Part shown: positions 15,914-25,542 of the stretch, piece after piece | Layout of the letters: every line of letters begins with the position of its first letter | How positions within the stretch are numbered: the first letter of the stretch is position 1 | DNA from: Symsagittifera roscoffensis | Taxonomy: Eukaryota; Xenacoelomorpha; Acoela; Convolutidae | Assembly (NCBI RefSeq): GCF_963678635.1 | Contig: NC_087062.1 | Location: 39,757,330-39,821,329 of the forward strand | Reading direction: 5' to 3' | Length of the DNA: 64,000 nt | The notes under the pieces: model-generated | Told to the model about the DNA's origin: nothing | Seen by the model: the letters and a program-made list of their open reading frames with translations, nothing else | The model's database searches: none | Position numbers and translations under genes: made by a program

Positions 15914-17101
15914 TCAGCCTATACTTAAGTAATATTTCTTATGTAAATATACTTGTATATTAGTATCAGAGAATATTACGTGTACAAGCGCGTACAATTC
16001 CCGAGGATGCAGTCGTCCTGTGTTCGGATCGTAAACTGGAAGCGAGAGCTCCTTCACGTCCATTTCCACGAGGAAGTCTCTCAACCTCGTCAAGGACAAG
16101 ACTAGGTTCTCTGGGTCCACGTGCCGCTTCTCCGTCGCCCTCGTCACCAAGAAGCATAGGTGTTTTCCCGGTATCTGTGACGCCGCCGGAGGTAAGGCTG
16201 CTATGCCCCCTACTCCTGGTCTTTGCTTCCAAGAAAATTCTATGTTTTTATATTCTCTCTTGAAATCTGCCGCTAACGCTGTCCTAAAACTCATGTCTGC
16301 TGTGATTGCTATCGCACATGTTCTATTTGTGAGTATGAAATCACTGTCTGTTAGTATTATGCTACTTGAATATTCATTTGGTAGGTTAAAAAATGACTCA
16401 ACTACCCTCCCTATGTCAGGTTTCTTAGGTTCTTCGCCTGTTTCTGCTTCTAAGTCTCCTGTCTCTCTTGATATTCTTAATTTTTTTATTATCAAGTTTT
16501 TAGTGTGGGTAAGTCCTACCCCCACTCCCCGGACAAAAATATCCATCGACGTCCCCGTCGATCGCATACCGGGTATCAAATCGAGATTGGAGGCCGGAAC
16601 GAGTAATCGCCCTTCCTGGGCAGCCCAGGAAGGATCATCTCTATCGGTCTTCATGTATCTTATGCTTTCACAATCTACTTCTTGAATCGTGACACTGGTT
16701 TCCTCTGGTTCCGACATCATTTCGTTCAGCCATTCTAAGACACGCAGGTTCGTCAAGTCTTGTTCATATGACTGCTGTTGCTCGTCGTCGAATTCTACCT
16801 CGGGTTTCGACCGGTCATCGACCCACTCATCGTCGTGATAATCGACTATGTCAATGTCCTGTGACACAGTTATTTCTTCTAGACCCACTACTTCTTCCAC
16901 TATCTTTTTCAGATGTATCCTATCCACTACAAAGTCGTCACCGTAAGGATTATATTTCTTTCTTGGTCTTGTCCCGGCGTTCTGTCGAGTCTGTATCGTA
17001 AGCGGAATATCTGGTTCTAAATTCTTGGGAACCTCAATCTGTTCGGAATCCTGCCAATCCTCCTCTGCGTAGGGAAAGGTTTCATCGTCCGCTATGATCA
17101 C
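15914..17101 (-). CDS. Macrodomain-like ORF following a Gypsy integrase
   Basis: 395 codons. Residues 1-130 are acidic with a basic patch (TRPRKKYNPYGDD), of the kind that ends Gypsy Pol proteins. Residues ~250-388 resemble a macrodomain (ADP-ribose-binding fold, TARG1/ALC1-like). There is a D-F step, then CAIAITADM, a helix (ALAADFKREY), a Gly-rich turn (PGVGGIAAL), LCFLVTR, an amphipathic helix (LVLSLTRLRDFL), VKELSLPVYD, GRLHPRELY, and a last strand (TNIQVYL). These occur in the family's order. The start used is a GTG; the frame stays open to about 17136, where a TGA intervenes. Further upstream, the integrase frame reads on after its stop into coding-like sequence, so this was probably the C-terminal extension of Pol. 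ADP-ribose binding is untested. Confidence 0.65.
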   Translation of the reverse strand: MIIADDETFPYAEEDWQDSEQIEVPKNLEPDIPLTIQTRQNAGTRPRKKYNPYGDDFVVDRIHLKKIVEEVVGLEEITVSQDIDIVDYHDDEWVDDRSKPEVEFDDEQQQSYEQDLTNLRVLEWLNEMMSEPEETSVTIQEVDCESIRYMKTDRDDPSWAAQEGRLLVPASNLDLIPGMRSTGTSMDIFVRGVGVGLTHTKNLIIKKLRISRETGDLEAETGEEPKKPDIGRVVESFFNLPNEYSSSIILTDSDFILTNRTCAIAITADMSFRTALAADFKREYKNIEFSWKQRPGVGGIAALPPAASQIPGKHLCFLVTRATEKRHVDPENLVLSLTRLRDFLVEMDVKELSLPVYDPNTGRLHPRELYALVHVIFSDTNIQVYLHKKYYLSIG

Positions 17102-17286
17102 CTCGTTTGGATCCAGGTCCAGCGGTGTATTCGTTCATTCCTCCACGACTTCGTTTCCATCGTTCTTCTCCCTCGTGCCCTCTCGTTGACCTCACAAGCA
17201 GGATCCATCATTAGATAATCCCCTTTTTCCATGTCTGCGGGTATACACCAGTCTTCTGTCGATGGATTGTGTGGCTTAATGTTCTC

Positions 17287-18602
17287 TTAGTGGGCGGCTC
17301 GGCCAGTACTCAGTCTATAAAAGCGTCCCTCCTGGTGCAATTCCGTAATCATGAAGGGTCCCCTCCACTTTTTTAGGAGCTTTTTCGTTCCTTTTAGTGG
17401 TATAACGTTCTGAAATACCCATACGTAGTCTCCCACCGAGTAAGCTTTTGCACCAGCTGCTTTCTTGTCGAATTTTTTCCTCTGCCTTGCCTGTGCTTGC
17501 TGAGTATTTCGTCTGCACAAATCGTTCAACTCCTGTTGACGTCTAATCACATCCCTCACGTAGACCTGTGGAGACGTTTTCTTTCCCTCATACTCCCAAA
17601 TATCATCATGTGTGGACTAACTCCAGTGGTGGAGTGTTGCGTGCTATTATAGGCTCCCATCACCTGTGGAAGGTATCTGTCCCAATCGGTCATGTACCTG
17701 GAACAATATACTCTCAGCATCGACACTAACGTACTATTCTGTTTTTCCACTGAGCCATTCGTCTGGGGGTGGTATGTCGTGGAGTGAGCTTGAGCAACAT
17801 GTGAGCGTCTCATAAGCTCTTTCGTAAGCTTTCCTACGAAAGCTGTTCTATTATCCGATTGAAACGTCATCGGACAACCATGTCTCGCTATCCATGTATT
17901 GATCAGGTGGTCGCATGTTTCTTCCGCCGAGGCAGTTACGCAGGGCACGGCCTCTGCATATTTCGTGAAGTGATCTATCATGACCAGGACTTGGTTATAA
18001 CCGCTGTCTGTCATGCATATCTTTTGGTGATCTATCTGCACCACCTCGTTGAATTCAGACGACTCGATCGATTGTAAAGGAAATCGCAATTTCCTTGGAT
18101 CCTTGACCTGTTGGCATGACAGGCACGCTGTTACCCACTTTTCACATGCCTTTTTCATTCCAGGCCACTCAAAGCACTTCAGGATCCTCTGATAGACTTT
18201 GTCTATCCCCTGATGGCCCATCTGATCATGGGACCTGAACAAGAGTTCTGTCTGATAGAGTTGCGGCAACACTATCGCGTTATACTTGTATAGGACTTTG
18301 TCTTCATCTCTTCTCTTACAAGCCACAATCCCGTCCTTGTTCAAGTATAACCTTCCCTTTTTCTGCATGAAATACTGTCTCAGGATACGGTAACTGTCTT
18401 CCTCGAGGTCTCCTTTGACCGGAGAACCATTCTCGATCCACCTTTTCAGGTTGCTTGTCATGCGATCATTTCTCTGCGCCCTTAGAAGATCCGAGAGTCT
18501 GTATCTCGCCTTCAAGTACGTCTTCATGACCCTCATCTGACTATTCAGCTCATTGGGCTTGTGTGTGTCTTCTTCCATCTTAACGCACCAAATATTCGCC
18601 AA
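17287..18602 (-). pseudogene. Ty3/Gypsy-type integrase
   Basis: Frame 18602-17556 holds a zinc-binding domain (H125, H130, C160, C163 in SHDQMGHQG...CLSC) and an RNase H-fold core with a DD35E triad (D191 in VVQIDHQ, D250 in FQSDNRTAF, E286 in NGSVEKQN). Frame 17559-17287 continues with a charged helix and an SH3-like module (VGDYVWVFQ, KKWRGPFMITELHQ), typical of the Gypsy integrase C-terminus. A frameshift at about 17556 separates the two. It follows RNase H on the same strand. It inserts retroelement cDNA into chromosomes in an intact element; here it is interrupted. Confidence 0.85.
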
Positions 18603-18959
18603 CGGCTTTGTTTCTTGCTTGAACGGCTAAAGATCAGTCCTGACTTCTTCTTTTTGTGGCAACAGACTTATCGAACGTTTCGATACCGCTATTGTTTCCA
18701 AATCATCCGCTGCGTTGCCAAAGACTTTCTCACTTGGTATGAGGTAGCGATCACTATCAGGGTCCTGGTACATCTCCCTATCCAGATCCCTTGCACGAGA
18801 TTCCACTAGTAGTGTGTGGATCGCTAGTTCGGACAGTTCTGATCCCGAGCTCGAGTTCCTGTCTAAGTAGGTGTCATGTCCTGAGTTTCGGGAGTTGTCA
18901 TCTGTTGAAGAGGTTGTGATGGAGTCTGCACCCTCCTTCAGATCATGTCTCTGCCTTCT

Positions 18960-20276
18960 TCACATCCATCTGAACTCCCCTGACAAAACTTTGTTCCCCA
19001 GGTCCTGTTTTTCTTCCGAAACTTTTTCATGTATCTCAGACTCCCCGGACAAACTTCCTTGTCCCGGGTGTTGTTCTTGTACTCGCTGGCTCTTCTCATT
19101 GTTCGTCTCCCCGGACAAACAATCTTGCACCAGGTTTCGTTCTACCTTTACCCCTTCTTTCTCCTGGTCCACAAAGGTAACGGTTTTCCTTCGCGTATTG
19201 CTCCCCTGTTCTTTCTGTCCGTAAGAAGTACTGGTTAAAATCTCGTGGGGTATTGAGGATACTAGTTGCTGAACTATTGTCCTACAATCCCTCTCGTTCT
19301 CTTCGTGCTGTCGTCTGGACGGCATGATCTTCACCTTCTCCCTGACTGTTAGCAATGCCACTGCTGCTGCCCACTCGGTGTCATCTCTGGTCACTTCTCT
19401 TTCTAACAATCTACCCAGCATCCGCATCACTTGCGGTGTGACCTGCACCGTTTTGTCCAGTAATGAGAGGCTGTTTATGTTCATGCGAGAGAGTTCCTGC
19501 TGGACCAGGTTTGAGCGCAGCAACAGATCCAAGGGCACCGGGTCCCTTTTGGATAGGATTTTTATCTCGGCTGCTTTCTCGACAGGTAACTCAGGATGCC
19601 CTGGAATTGGATGTCCAGACTTATCCAACCATCTCGTTAAGGGAAGCGCTTCATAAGTTTCTTTGTCCAGAAACGAGAATCCCTCCTTTATTTCTGCTTG
19701 ATTGGCTTGCTTCTGTTCCAATCTTTCATAGAACTCAGTTTTCTTACTGAGGCTGTCGGCATTCTGGTGTTTATCACGCATCATGTGCTCGATTATCATC
19801 TGGTAGCCATCCAATCTTACGATCCATCTACCATTATAACTCTGATCCATCGAGTAGGTCTTCAACCAGGATAACACTCTGTTGTCTACGCGTAACTTAA
19901 AGGGAGCGCTCCCCAAGTATGCGCGATATTTTTCCACAAATGTGACTACTGCAAACATTTTTGCTTTTGGTGCGCCATATTTCATCTCAGTGTCACTCAA
20001 GACCTTGCTGCCGTATGCAATGGGACGGAGAAGCGTTCTTCCATTCCATTCTTGCTCCTGATGCAATATTCCTGAGATGGCTACTATCGATGCGTCTGTG
20101 TCAAGAACATACGTGCCCTTTTCTGTAGGCATGCCTAGCACTGGCGCTTCGCACAGTTCCCGCTTTATTTTCTCGAAGGCAACTTGTGCTTCATCGTTCC
20201 ATTCGAACTTTTTCCCTTTGTTGCGCATCAGCTTCTGCATCGGATACACCTTGTCCGCATATCCTTTTATGAACAC
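18960..20276 (-). CDS. Gypsy RT connection and RNase H domain
   Basis: 438 codons. The start (GYADKVYPMQKLM, then FEWNDEAQVAFEKIK) is the RT thumb/connection region. RNase H follows with TDAS (first Asp), DNRVLSWL and HQNADSLSKK (Asp residues). Where most Gypsy RNase H domains have a catalytic Glu (in the KELLAVV-like helix), this copy reads PKAKMFAVV, so the Glu appears lost. The last ~200 residues are a charged spacer before integrase and include repeated LSGE steps. Upstream RT frames are broken. On the minus strand between RT and integrase, in normal Gypsy order. Confidence 0.8.
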   Translation of the reverse strand: MFIKGYADKVYPMQKLMRNKGKKFEWNDEAQVAFEKIKRELCEAPVLGMPTEKGTYVLDTDASIVAISGILHQEQEWNGRTLLRPIAYGSKVLSDTEMKYGAPKAKMFAVVTFVEKYRAYLGSAPFKLRVDNRVLSWLKTYSMDQSYNGRWIVRLDGYQMIIEHMMRDKHQNADSLSKKTEFYERLEQKQANQAEIKEGFSFLDKETYEALPLTRWLDKSGHPIPGHPELPVEKAAEIKILSKRDPVPLDLLLRSNLVQQELSRMNINSLSLLDKTVQVTPQVMRMLGRLLEREVTRDDTEWAAAVALLTVREKVKIMPSRRQHEENERDCRTIVQQLVSSIPHEILTSTSYGQKEQGSNTRRKTVTFVDQEKEGVKVERNLVQDCLSGETNNEKSQRVQEQHPGQGSLSGESEIHEKVSEEKQDLGNKVLSGEFRWM

Positions 20277-20373
20277 CCGGTATTATTTGGTAAACCCTAG
20301 GAAGCTCAGGAGCTGTGTGTCTGTTCTGGGAGCCTTCCATGTCAACACTGCTCTACTGCTTCCGGGTCCGGCC

Positions 20374-21156
20374 TCACACCATGCCTGTCCACCATTCTTC
20401 CCAGGTACTTGATTGAATCCCTAGGGGTTCACATTTCGATGGTTTGCAATTCAAGCATGCTCTTTTCATGCATCCAAAGACCTCATCGAGCCAATCAATG
20501 TGGTCTTCTAGGGTTGGTGTCGCTATGACCACGTCGTCCACGTAACACATCACGAGATTCCCGTACTTCTTGGTCACTCTGGTCAAAGCCTGAGCCATCA
20601 GTCTTTGAAAAGTGGCCGTTGCATTGACAAGCCGAAGGGCATCCTCTTCCACTGGTACAACCCTAATCCGGTTTTCTCTCTTTCCTTCTTCCGCAGAGGG
20701 ACCTGCCAGAAGGCCGAACTCAAGTCCAATGTTGTGAAGAACTTGGCATCAGCAAGTTTGAAGAGGCTCTCGTCTATTCGCGGTATCGGGTACGCATCTT
20801 TTACCGTTAACGCGTTCAAGTAACGAAAGTCGCAACAAAACCTAAGCTGCCCCCTTTTTTTTCGCCATTACTACCCCGCAAGCCCATGGCGATTTTGAGG
20901 GTTCTATCATGTCGTATTCGAGCAACATTTCAATTTCCGCTCGGCACGCTTCCGACTTGTGTGGCGTCATTCGTCTCGCGCCTTCTCTGTGCGGAACGGC
21001 GCCTTCTTCCAGTTCAATTTCGTGTTCGTCGAAGTTACAGCAACCGATATCCACCTTATATTTTGAAAATACATCTGCGTTCCGATTCAAGACGTCCCGC
21101 AATTTTTCAAAATATCCCTCACTTATTTTCCCTTTTAAATGTTCTATCTCTGGCAA
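20374..21156 (-). pseudogene. Gypsy reverse transcriptase, broken into three frames
   Basis: Frame 21156-20842 has the RT entry region (VPHREGARRMTPHKSEA, IEPSKSPWACGVVMAKKK). Frame 20819-20598 has VKDAYPIPRIDESL, TTLDLSSAFWQVPL (first catalytic Asp) and MPFGL. Frame 20652-20374 has the YVDD box (MCYVDDVVIATPT). The sequence thus retains catalytic motifs but is interrupted by a C/T-run indel near 20855 and another indel near 20620-20650. The end is degraded near 20380. Domain order and motifs are those of Ty3/Gypsy RTs. Confidence 0.85.
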
Positions 21157-21242
21157 AACCGGTTTGTCAGATTCTAGTTAATATGACGAGGGGCGTTCCG
21201 GAAAACTCGAGCAGCTCGAAAAGCCGTCGTCAGTTTCGGATT

Positions 21243-21608
21243 TCATTGAAAACAATTTATGAATAGGTTTAATTCATTAATCCTCTTTAAAATTTTATCT
21301 TTATTGGCATGATAAGGACAGTTTTTCACACTATGTTTCTTCAAGTTTTGTGTCTCCTCATAGTCGGTCCTCATCGGCAAAGCGTAACCAAGCTTCTTTC
21401 CACGCTGGATTGAAACCCTGATGTCCAGTGTGTTCAATAACACAGTAACACACAGTCCGTTTCGCGTTACCGAGAAGCTCCGGCCTAAAATCACCGAACT
21501 CTGACTATTTGGATTCGGTACTAAACAAACCTGTTTACTATCGCTTAACGAATTCAAATTTCTCATTCTAAAAATTGCCATCACAGCCTGTCCTGGCTGT
21601 AGTTTCAC
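21243..21608 (-). CDS. Pol linker between protease and RT
   Basis: About 120 codons in the usual place between the aspartic protease and RT of Gypsy Pol. It is rich in beta-type segments (VMAIFRMRNL, SSVILGRSFSVTRNGLCVTVLL, IQRGKKLGYALP) and ends with charged residues. It has no catalytic motif. The stop at 21243 and the following break interrupt the polyprotein. Identity rests on position. Confidence 0.5.
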   Translation of the reverse strand: MKLQPGQAVMAIFRMRNLNSLSDSKQVCLVPNPNSQSSVILGRSFSVTRNGLCVTVLLNTLDIRVSIQRGKKLGYALPMRTDYEETQNLKKHSVKNCPYHANKDKILKRINELNLFINCFQ

Positions 21609-21611
21609 TTT

Positions 21612-22040
21612 TCAATCTAAGAAAATTGGTACCTTGTTTTCGTCTGTTATTATTATATTAAATGGTTTCTTAACATTCTTCCGGTCCTGGTTTCTAATCT
21701 GTATCAGACCGTTGTTCAAGTCAATCATCACGTCAAAATTCCTGACGAAATTTCTGCCTAAGATGAATTGGTCGGCGTCGTCCAAATTCTCTACCGCCAG
21801 GAAGCTCATCCAAAGATCCCGTCCGCCCATGTGGAGAACCGTTATTGGTGTTCTTCCGGCTACGTAAATTGCTCCTCGATTGGCGGCGGCCAGTCGGAGA
21901 TTCATTGGAATTAGATGTTCCCTCGTGAAGCCCATTCTTTCCCAAATTTTTATCGGCATCACACTCACTACCGCTCCTGTGTCCAGAAGCCCTGTGACTC
22001 CGAATTTCTTTCCGTTGGTGTCGAGCAGATGTGCGGTCAC
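21612..22040 (-). CDS. Retroelement aspartic protease
   Basis: About 140 codons with the retropepsin signature LLDTGAVVSVMP (active-site DTG) near residue 19. A mid-domain flap-like region follows, then the second hallmark FILGRNFVRNFDVMID (I-L-G). Retropepsins act as dimers to cut Gag-Pol. It lies downstream of gag zinc knuckles and upstream of RT. Nothing in its catalytic centre looks damaged, although flanking frames are. Confidence 0.8.
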   Translation of the reverse strand: MTAHLLDTNGKKFGVTGLLDTGAVVSVMPIKIWERMGFTREHLIPMNLRLAAANRGAIYVAGRTPITVLHMGGRDLWMSFLAVENLDDADQFILGRNFVRNFDVMIDLNNGLIQIRNQDRKNVKKPFNIIITDENKVPIFLD

Positions 22041-22073
22041 ATCTGCTTCGTACCCAATATGTACTGCATCTTG

Positions 22074-22688
22074 TTACATCATGGCGTCATGGCCTATCCT
22101 GTGGACTTTGAGTTCCTCCTCACCCAAATAGATCTGCCCTATTTGGTCACTATCTGTTGTTACATAAGTCCTAGTGTAGATACTGATTCCATCCACGTTC
22201 AGCATCACTTGATACGACCCATAAACTTCCACGTAGCGTCCATGAAGTTTCTTTATGCGAGGGCCACCCGTTGTTAGTAGTGCTCGCACAGCTCTCGACT
22301 CAGTGCGTGGGTCAACCTGCCTCAGATAATCTGCATATGTGTCCAATTGCATCAAAGTGAACTCGGATGGTTCACTCAAATTTCTGATTACCTGGTGTCC
22401 AGCCAACGAGATTATCGACTGTATCTTGCTTCCTTGCGGCACCATGCCGAACCTCTGACAGGAGATCACATTAAGTTTCATGCTCAAACTGCTTGGTGCT
22501 TTAGTCTCTTCGACCTCCGTTGCTTCGAAGGTATTCAGTTGCTCCTGTAGTTTCTCATTTTCCAGTTCGAGTTTCAATTTCTGTTCGATCTGTTTTGTCA
22601 CCAGTTCCTGCTGCACTCTATTTAGAGCATCCCTCGCGGCTGCCCTATAATCAATCTTGAAGTCATCGGCCGCAGTCACTGGTTCCAC
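22074..22688 (-). CDS. Gag-Pol spacer domain before protease
   Basis: 204 codons. The first third is a Gln/Glu/Leu-rich coiled coil (NRVQQELVTKQIEQKLKLEL). The rest is globular with alternating strands (VEVYGSYQVMLNVDG, IYTRTYVTT, QIYLGEEELKVHRIG), which could be a dUTPase-like or protease-associated beta domain; I cannot assign it. It sits between the gag zinc knuckles and the aspartic protease on the same strand. It starts in a different frame from the preceding piece. Confidence 0.45.
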   Translation of the reverse strand: MEPVTAADDFKIDYRAAARDALNRVQQELVTKQIEQKLKLELENEKLQEQLNTFEATEVEETKAPSSLSMKLNVISCQRFGMVPQGSKIQSIISLAGHQVIRNLSEPSEFTLMQLDTYADYLRQVDPRTESRAVRALLTTGGPRIKKLHGRYVEVYGSYQVMLNVDGISIYTRTYVTTDSDQIGQIYLGEEELKVHRIGHDAMM

Positions 22689-23472
22689 ATGTCTCTTCAG
22701 TTACCGCTTGCATTTTCTTCGTCGCCAGCTCTTGCGGTTTGTCTTTTCTGCGCGCCTCCGCTTCACTCAACAGGCGAGCCTTGCTGGCTTTCACTCCCGA
22801 TAAAGCTTCCTCATGCCTTGGATGCTTGATGTCTGCCACTGCATCCCAGAATTGCGGACAATCTGGTTTAAAATGACCTTCCAAGTTTCAAAAGAAACAC
22901 CTCGGGCCGAATTTCGCAATTAATCCTCTCATGAAATCCTCATGGTCAACTTCTGACGCATCTTCGTCCTCGAGGCTAAAGCCTATTGCTTTCATGCCTT
23001 GTTTGTAAGTTGGGCATGCTGAAACATGATGGTACGTTGAACTGCAATTGGCACAAGAGCGTCTCTTGTCCATATCATCCCTCGGTTTGTACCAGTTGTT
23101 CCCTTGGTTTGCTGGTCCGTTGTTAAAATTGCCATAATTGTTCTTATAATATCCAGATCTCGAAGGAGGTTTCAACAAAAGATATTCTTTTGACTTAGGA
23201 CTCAACTCCTCTGGTATTGGCGCATTGGTTGATAGTGGTGTGTAATGCGTCGCTAGCATTGTTCGAAGTTCATCATTCTTCACACCATCGATGATTTTAG
23301 AGGCTACTGCCAGGTTCATCCTTCTGTTTGACTCAATCGGTTGGCTGCGTCTTCTAAGCATCTCCAAATCGTCTAGAAACTTCTCTATCGTCTCATCTTC
23401 TCGTTGTCTCCGTTTCTCGAAGCGCATCATTGCCTGGTGCCCCTGCACCCCTGATCCGAAAGGCTTTAACAA
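22663..23472 (-). pseudogene. Gag C-terminal part with two zinc knuckles, interrupted
   Basis: Frame 23472-22888 has a Gag capsid end (RFEKRRQREDETIEKFLDDL), a Gly/Asn-rich stretch and one CCHC knuckle (CANCSSTYHHVSAC, C-x2-C-x4-H-x4-C). The second knuckle starts CFF and is cut by a TGA exactly where the second Cys is expected. The same frame resumes at 22884 with the remaining H and C (EGHFKPDC). Knuckles bind RNA for packaging. The piece 63731-63950 near the window end carries a related pair. Confidence 0.75.
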
Positions 23473-23493
23473 GATTTCGAAGAGCAGATGTGC

Positions 23494-23544
23494 TCGTCGA
23501 AGTTACAGCAACCGATATCCGCCTTATATTTTGAAAATACATCT
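23494..23544. repeat. 51-base copy of pol sequence inserted in gag
   Basis: 23494-23544 matches 21026-21076 at all but one base, same orientation. At 21026-21076 the sequence is part of the RT upstream region; at 23494-23544 it interrupts the gag capsid frame between the segments 23524-23862 and 22888-23472. This suggests a templated insertion (template switch during reverse transcription or repair). Confidence 0.8.
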
Positions 23545-23862
23545 CTTGTGCCAATTGCAGTTCAACGTGATTTTCTCAGCTGTATCTCGCTGATATTGCT
23601 TCTTGGCCATGACACAGTTCAGGGCTGTCCCTTCCAAGTTACTGGTAAGCGCACTGCATTCTTGTCTTTCCGATAAATCCTCTTCCTCGAAATGCAGTTT
23701 CATTACCTCTATCCAGGTATCAATACAGCCATCAGATTCGTCTTTGTAGCATCTTGGTTTCTTAAAGACTCTTCTGGACTTCTCACTGCGTTCATTGGTT
23801 CTGGATAACCTCGTCAGGAATGTCTCCAAAGACCTGTTCAGGGGTTCAAAGGCTGTGGCCAT
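23524..23862 (-). pseudogene. Gag capsid segment
   Basis: About 95 plausible Gag codons from ATG 23862: a Ser/Arg-rich start and then a helical capsid-like region (GCIDTWIEVMKLHFEEEDLSERQECSAL is the diagnostic stretch, at about residues 45-72). The last ~17 residues derive from the inserted pol fragment, so the frame is spoiled and the capsid continues only at 23472. A clear relative of the same helical stretch is found on the plus strand at 63480-63690. Confidence 0.65.
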
Positions 23863-23906
23863 TGCCGTAGCATCTCTCGAGTGCCCCGCCCCGTCATCAC
23901 ACCTAG

Positions 23907-24128
23907 TTAAGGGCTCTGTATTCGGTGCATCCCTGCAATCCGAATCGCCGTGAGTGTTTCACCCTTGGCCCACATGACTCCTCCCTGGGCTCGCATGTCT
24001 CCTGTTACCGGAATCACCTCTCCCAGTCGCATGTGTGCCTTGCGTCGGTCGTTCGTTAGAGGTCTGTCTGTTCCCAGTTGAACTTGCTCAACTGTTTGGG
24101 CCCCATGTTCTATTATCCCTTGTGGCAT
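23907..24128 (-). pseudogene. Short gag linker frame
   Basis: A 73-codon minus-strand frame between the coiled-coil gag ORF and the capsid segment. It is rich in Gly, Thr and Arg and predicted disordered. Its right part lies at the edge of the tandem duplication (copy 1 begins at 24032). It is probably part of the interrupted Gag; no motif was found. Confidence 0.3.
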
Positions 24129-24252
24129 AGCCTGATGAACTGTCTAGTGGATCCATATGTCCTCCTCCTTTGATGGTCATTGAAGTTCACCTTCAGCTCC
24201 CTGCTGGGACCTCCCGAGTTCGGTTCCCCTTCTTTTGGTCCACTCTTGCTGC

Positions 24253-25539
24253 CTAGTAGCCCGTCCAACCTACCATGATAGCCTGAGTTCGCCTCTCCAT
24301 CATCGCATCTATCTTTGTGTCAAGAGTCCCAAGAGACTGCTCTTGCTGAATTCTTAACTTCTCCATGTCGTCTCTTAAGCGTAACTCTCTCTGTTCCGCT
24401 TCTCTTGTCATTCGCGACAATTTCTTCGCTATGTGCTCGTCCGTTCTTTCCTTCAAGCGTTTTTCGCTCCTACCAACTTCTTGTCTAGTGCGGTTTATTT
24501 CTTCCCGTAGACTTTCTCTTTCAATGTGAACTGCTCTTTCTAGTTCACTCATTCTTAAGGACTTCTGTTCGTTCTGTTCTCCTATGCTGCCCACTATGTT
24601 GTTCAAGGCTTCTTCTAATGCTGCCCCGTTATCCACTAGTGGCGTCACTAGTGGCGGTGTCACCTTGTCGATCCCAGGTAGCTTCGTGCTGGTCGAGATT
24701 CGGGCTTTGATTCTCTGCCTCGACGTCTTTTCATTATCCACTTCAGGATCCGCCAATGCGTTGCCTAGCCCTTTGTTTCTACTCTCCCCAGTTGGCGTCT
24801 CTGAATTTGTCATACTCGCAAAGCCTTTCGACTGGCCTGGTGTGTTTGCGTCTTTGCTTATCGTTCTCACCACACCAAATTTGTCCATGGTTCCAGTCTC
24901 TCTTTCGACGTATGCCTCATTCTCCTGGGTCGAACTATTGAGGCTGACTTGAGATCCAAAATCCACTTGCTCGTCTTTGTCCTCTTCTTCCTCCTGGGAT
25001 TCACCTTCAATTCCTGTGCCCACTCCCATGATGAATGGAAAGATGTTTCCGAAAGTGTTCTTCATTCTTTCTGAAAACGATGAGGATGTTGTTTGTTTCT
25101 CAGTCCCGCCTGCCATCATGTTGTTGTCTGTTGGAGATCTTCTAGTTGCCACTATTTCAGTAGAGATGCCGGACAGTTCCGACATCTCCTCTTGGTCCAG
25201 TGTCCCGGTGGAAGTGGCAAAATCTTGGCCATGTTCTACCGCAGTAGATTCACTCGCCAGCCTTCTGTCTCTCCCCTCCGGTCCATGTATTTCCTGGTTC
25301 TCATTCATGGCCGGGTCCGTATGGACCTCCACTTCTAACATAGCTTTTCGCTCTTCTGAGGACTTCTGACTCCTAGTTTCAACCATTCTGCCTGAAACTG
25401 TCTCCCTTTTGTCGGTCCGGGCTCGTGTGATCCGATCCACAAAAGGGTCGGTCATGGCTCTTCTTTGCTTTTTAGGTATGAATTTCCTAGAGCTACTACC
25501 TCGTTCAGGTATCCTTGACTTGTCTAGACTCATTCTCAA
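24253..25539 (-). CDS. Gag N-terminal ORF with coiled coil (copy 1)
   Basis: 428 codons. Start codons at 25533-25539 are preceded by a non-coding leader. The first ~300 residues are polar and disordered (Ser/Thr/Glu-rich, with an acidic EEEEDKDEQ run). Residues ~320-420 form a long charged coiled coil (SLREEINRTRQEVGRSEKRL). No fold is recognised; such N-terminal regions occur in Gypsy Gag proteins. A nearly identical second copy at 27706-28869 is part of a tandem duplication. It continues toward capsid and zinc-knuckle pieces downstream. Confidence 0.55.
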   Translation of the reverse strand: MRMSLDKSRIPERGSSSRKFIPKKQRRAMTDPFVDRITRARTDKRETVSGRMVETRSQKSSEERKAMLEVEVHTDPAMNENQEIHGPEGRDRRLASESTAVEHGQDFATSTGTLDQEEMSELSGISTEIVATRRSPTDNNMMAGGTEKQTTSSSFSERMKNTFGNIFPFIMGVGTGIEGESQEEEEDKDEQVDFGSQVSLNSSTQENEAYVERETGTMDKFGVVRTISKDANTPGQSKGFASMTNSETPTGESRNKGLGNALADPEVDNEKTSRQRIKARISTSTKLPGIDKVTPPLVTPLVDNGAALEEALNNIVGSIGEQNEQKSLRMSELERAVHIERESLREEINRTRQEVGRSEKRLKERTDEHIAKKLSRMTREAEQRELRLRDDMEKLRIQQEQSLGTLDTKIDAMMERRTQAIMVGWTGY

Positions 25540-25542
25540 TTT

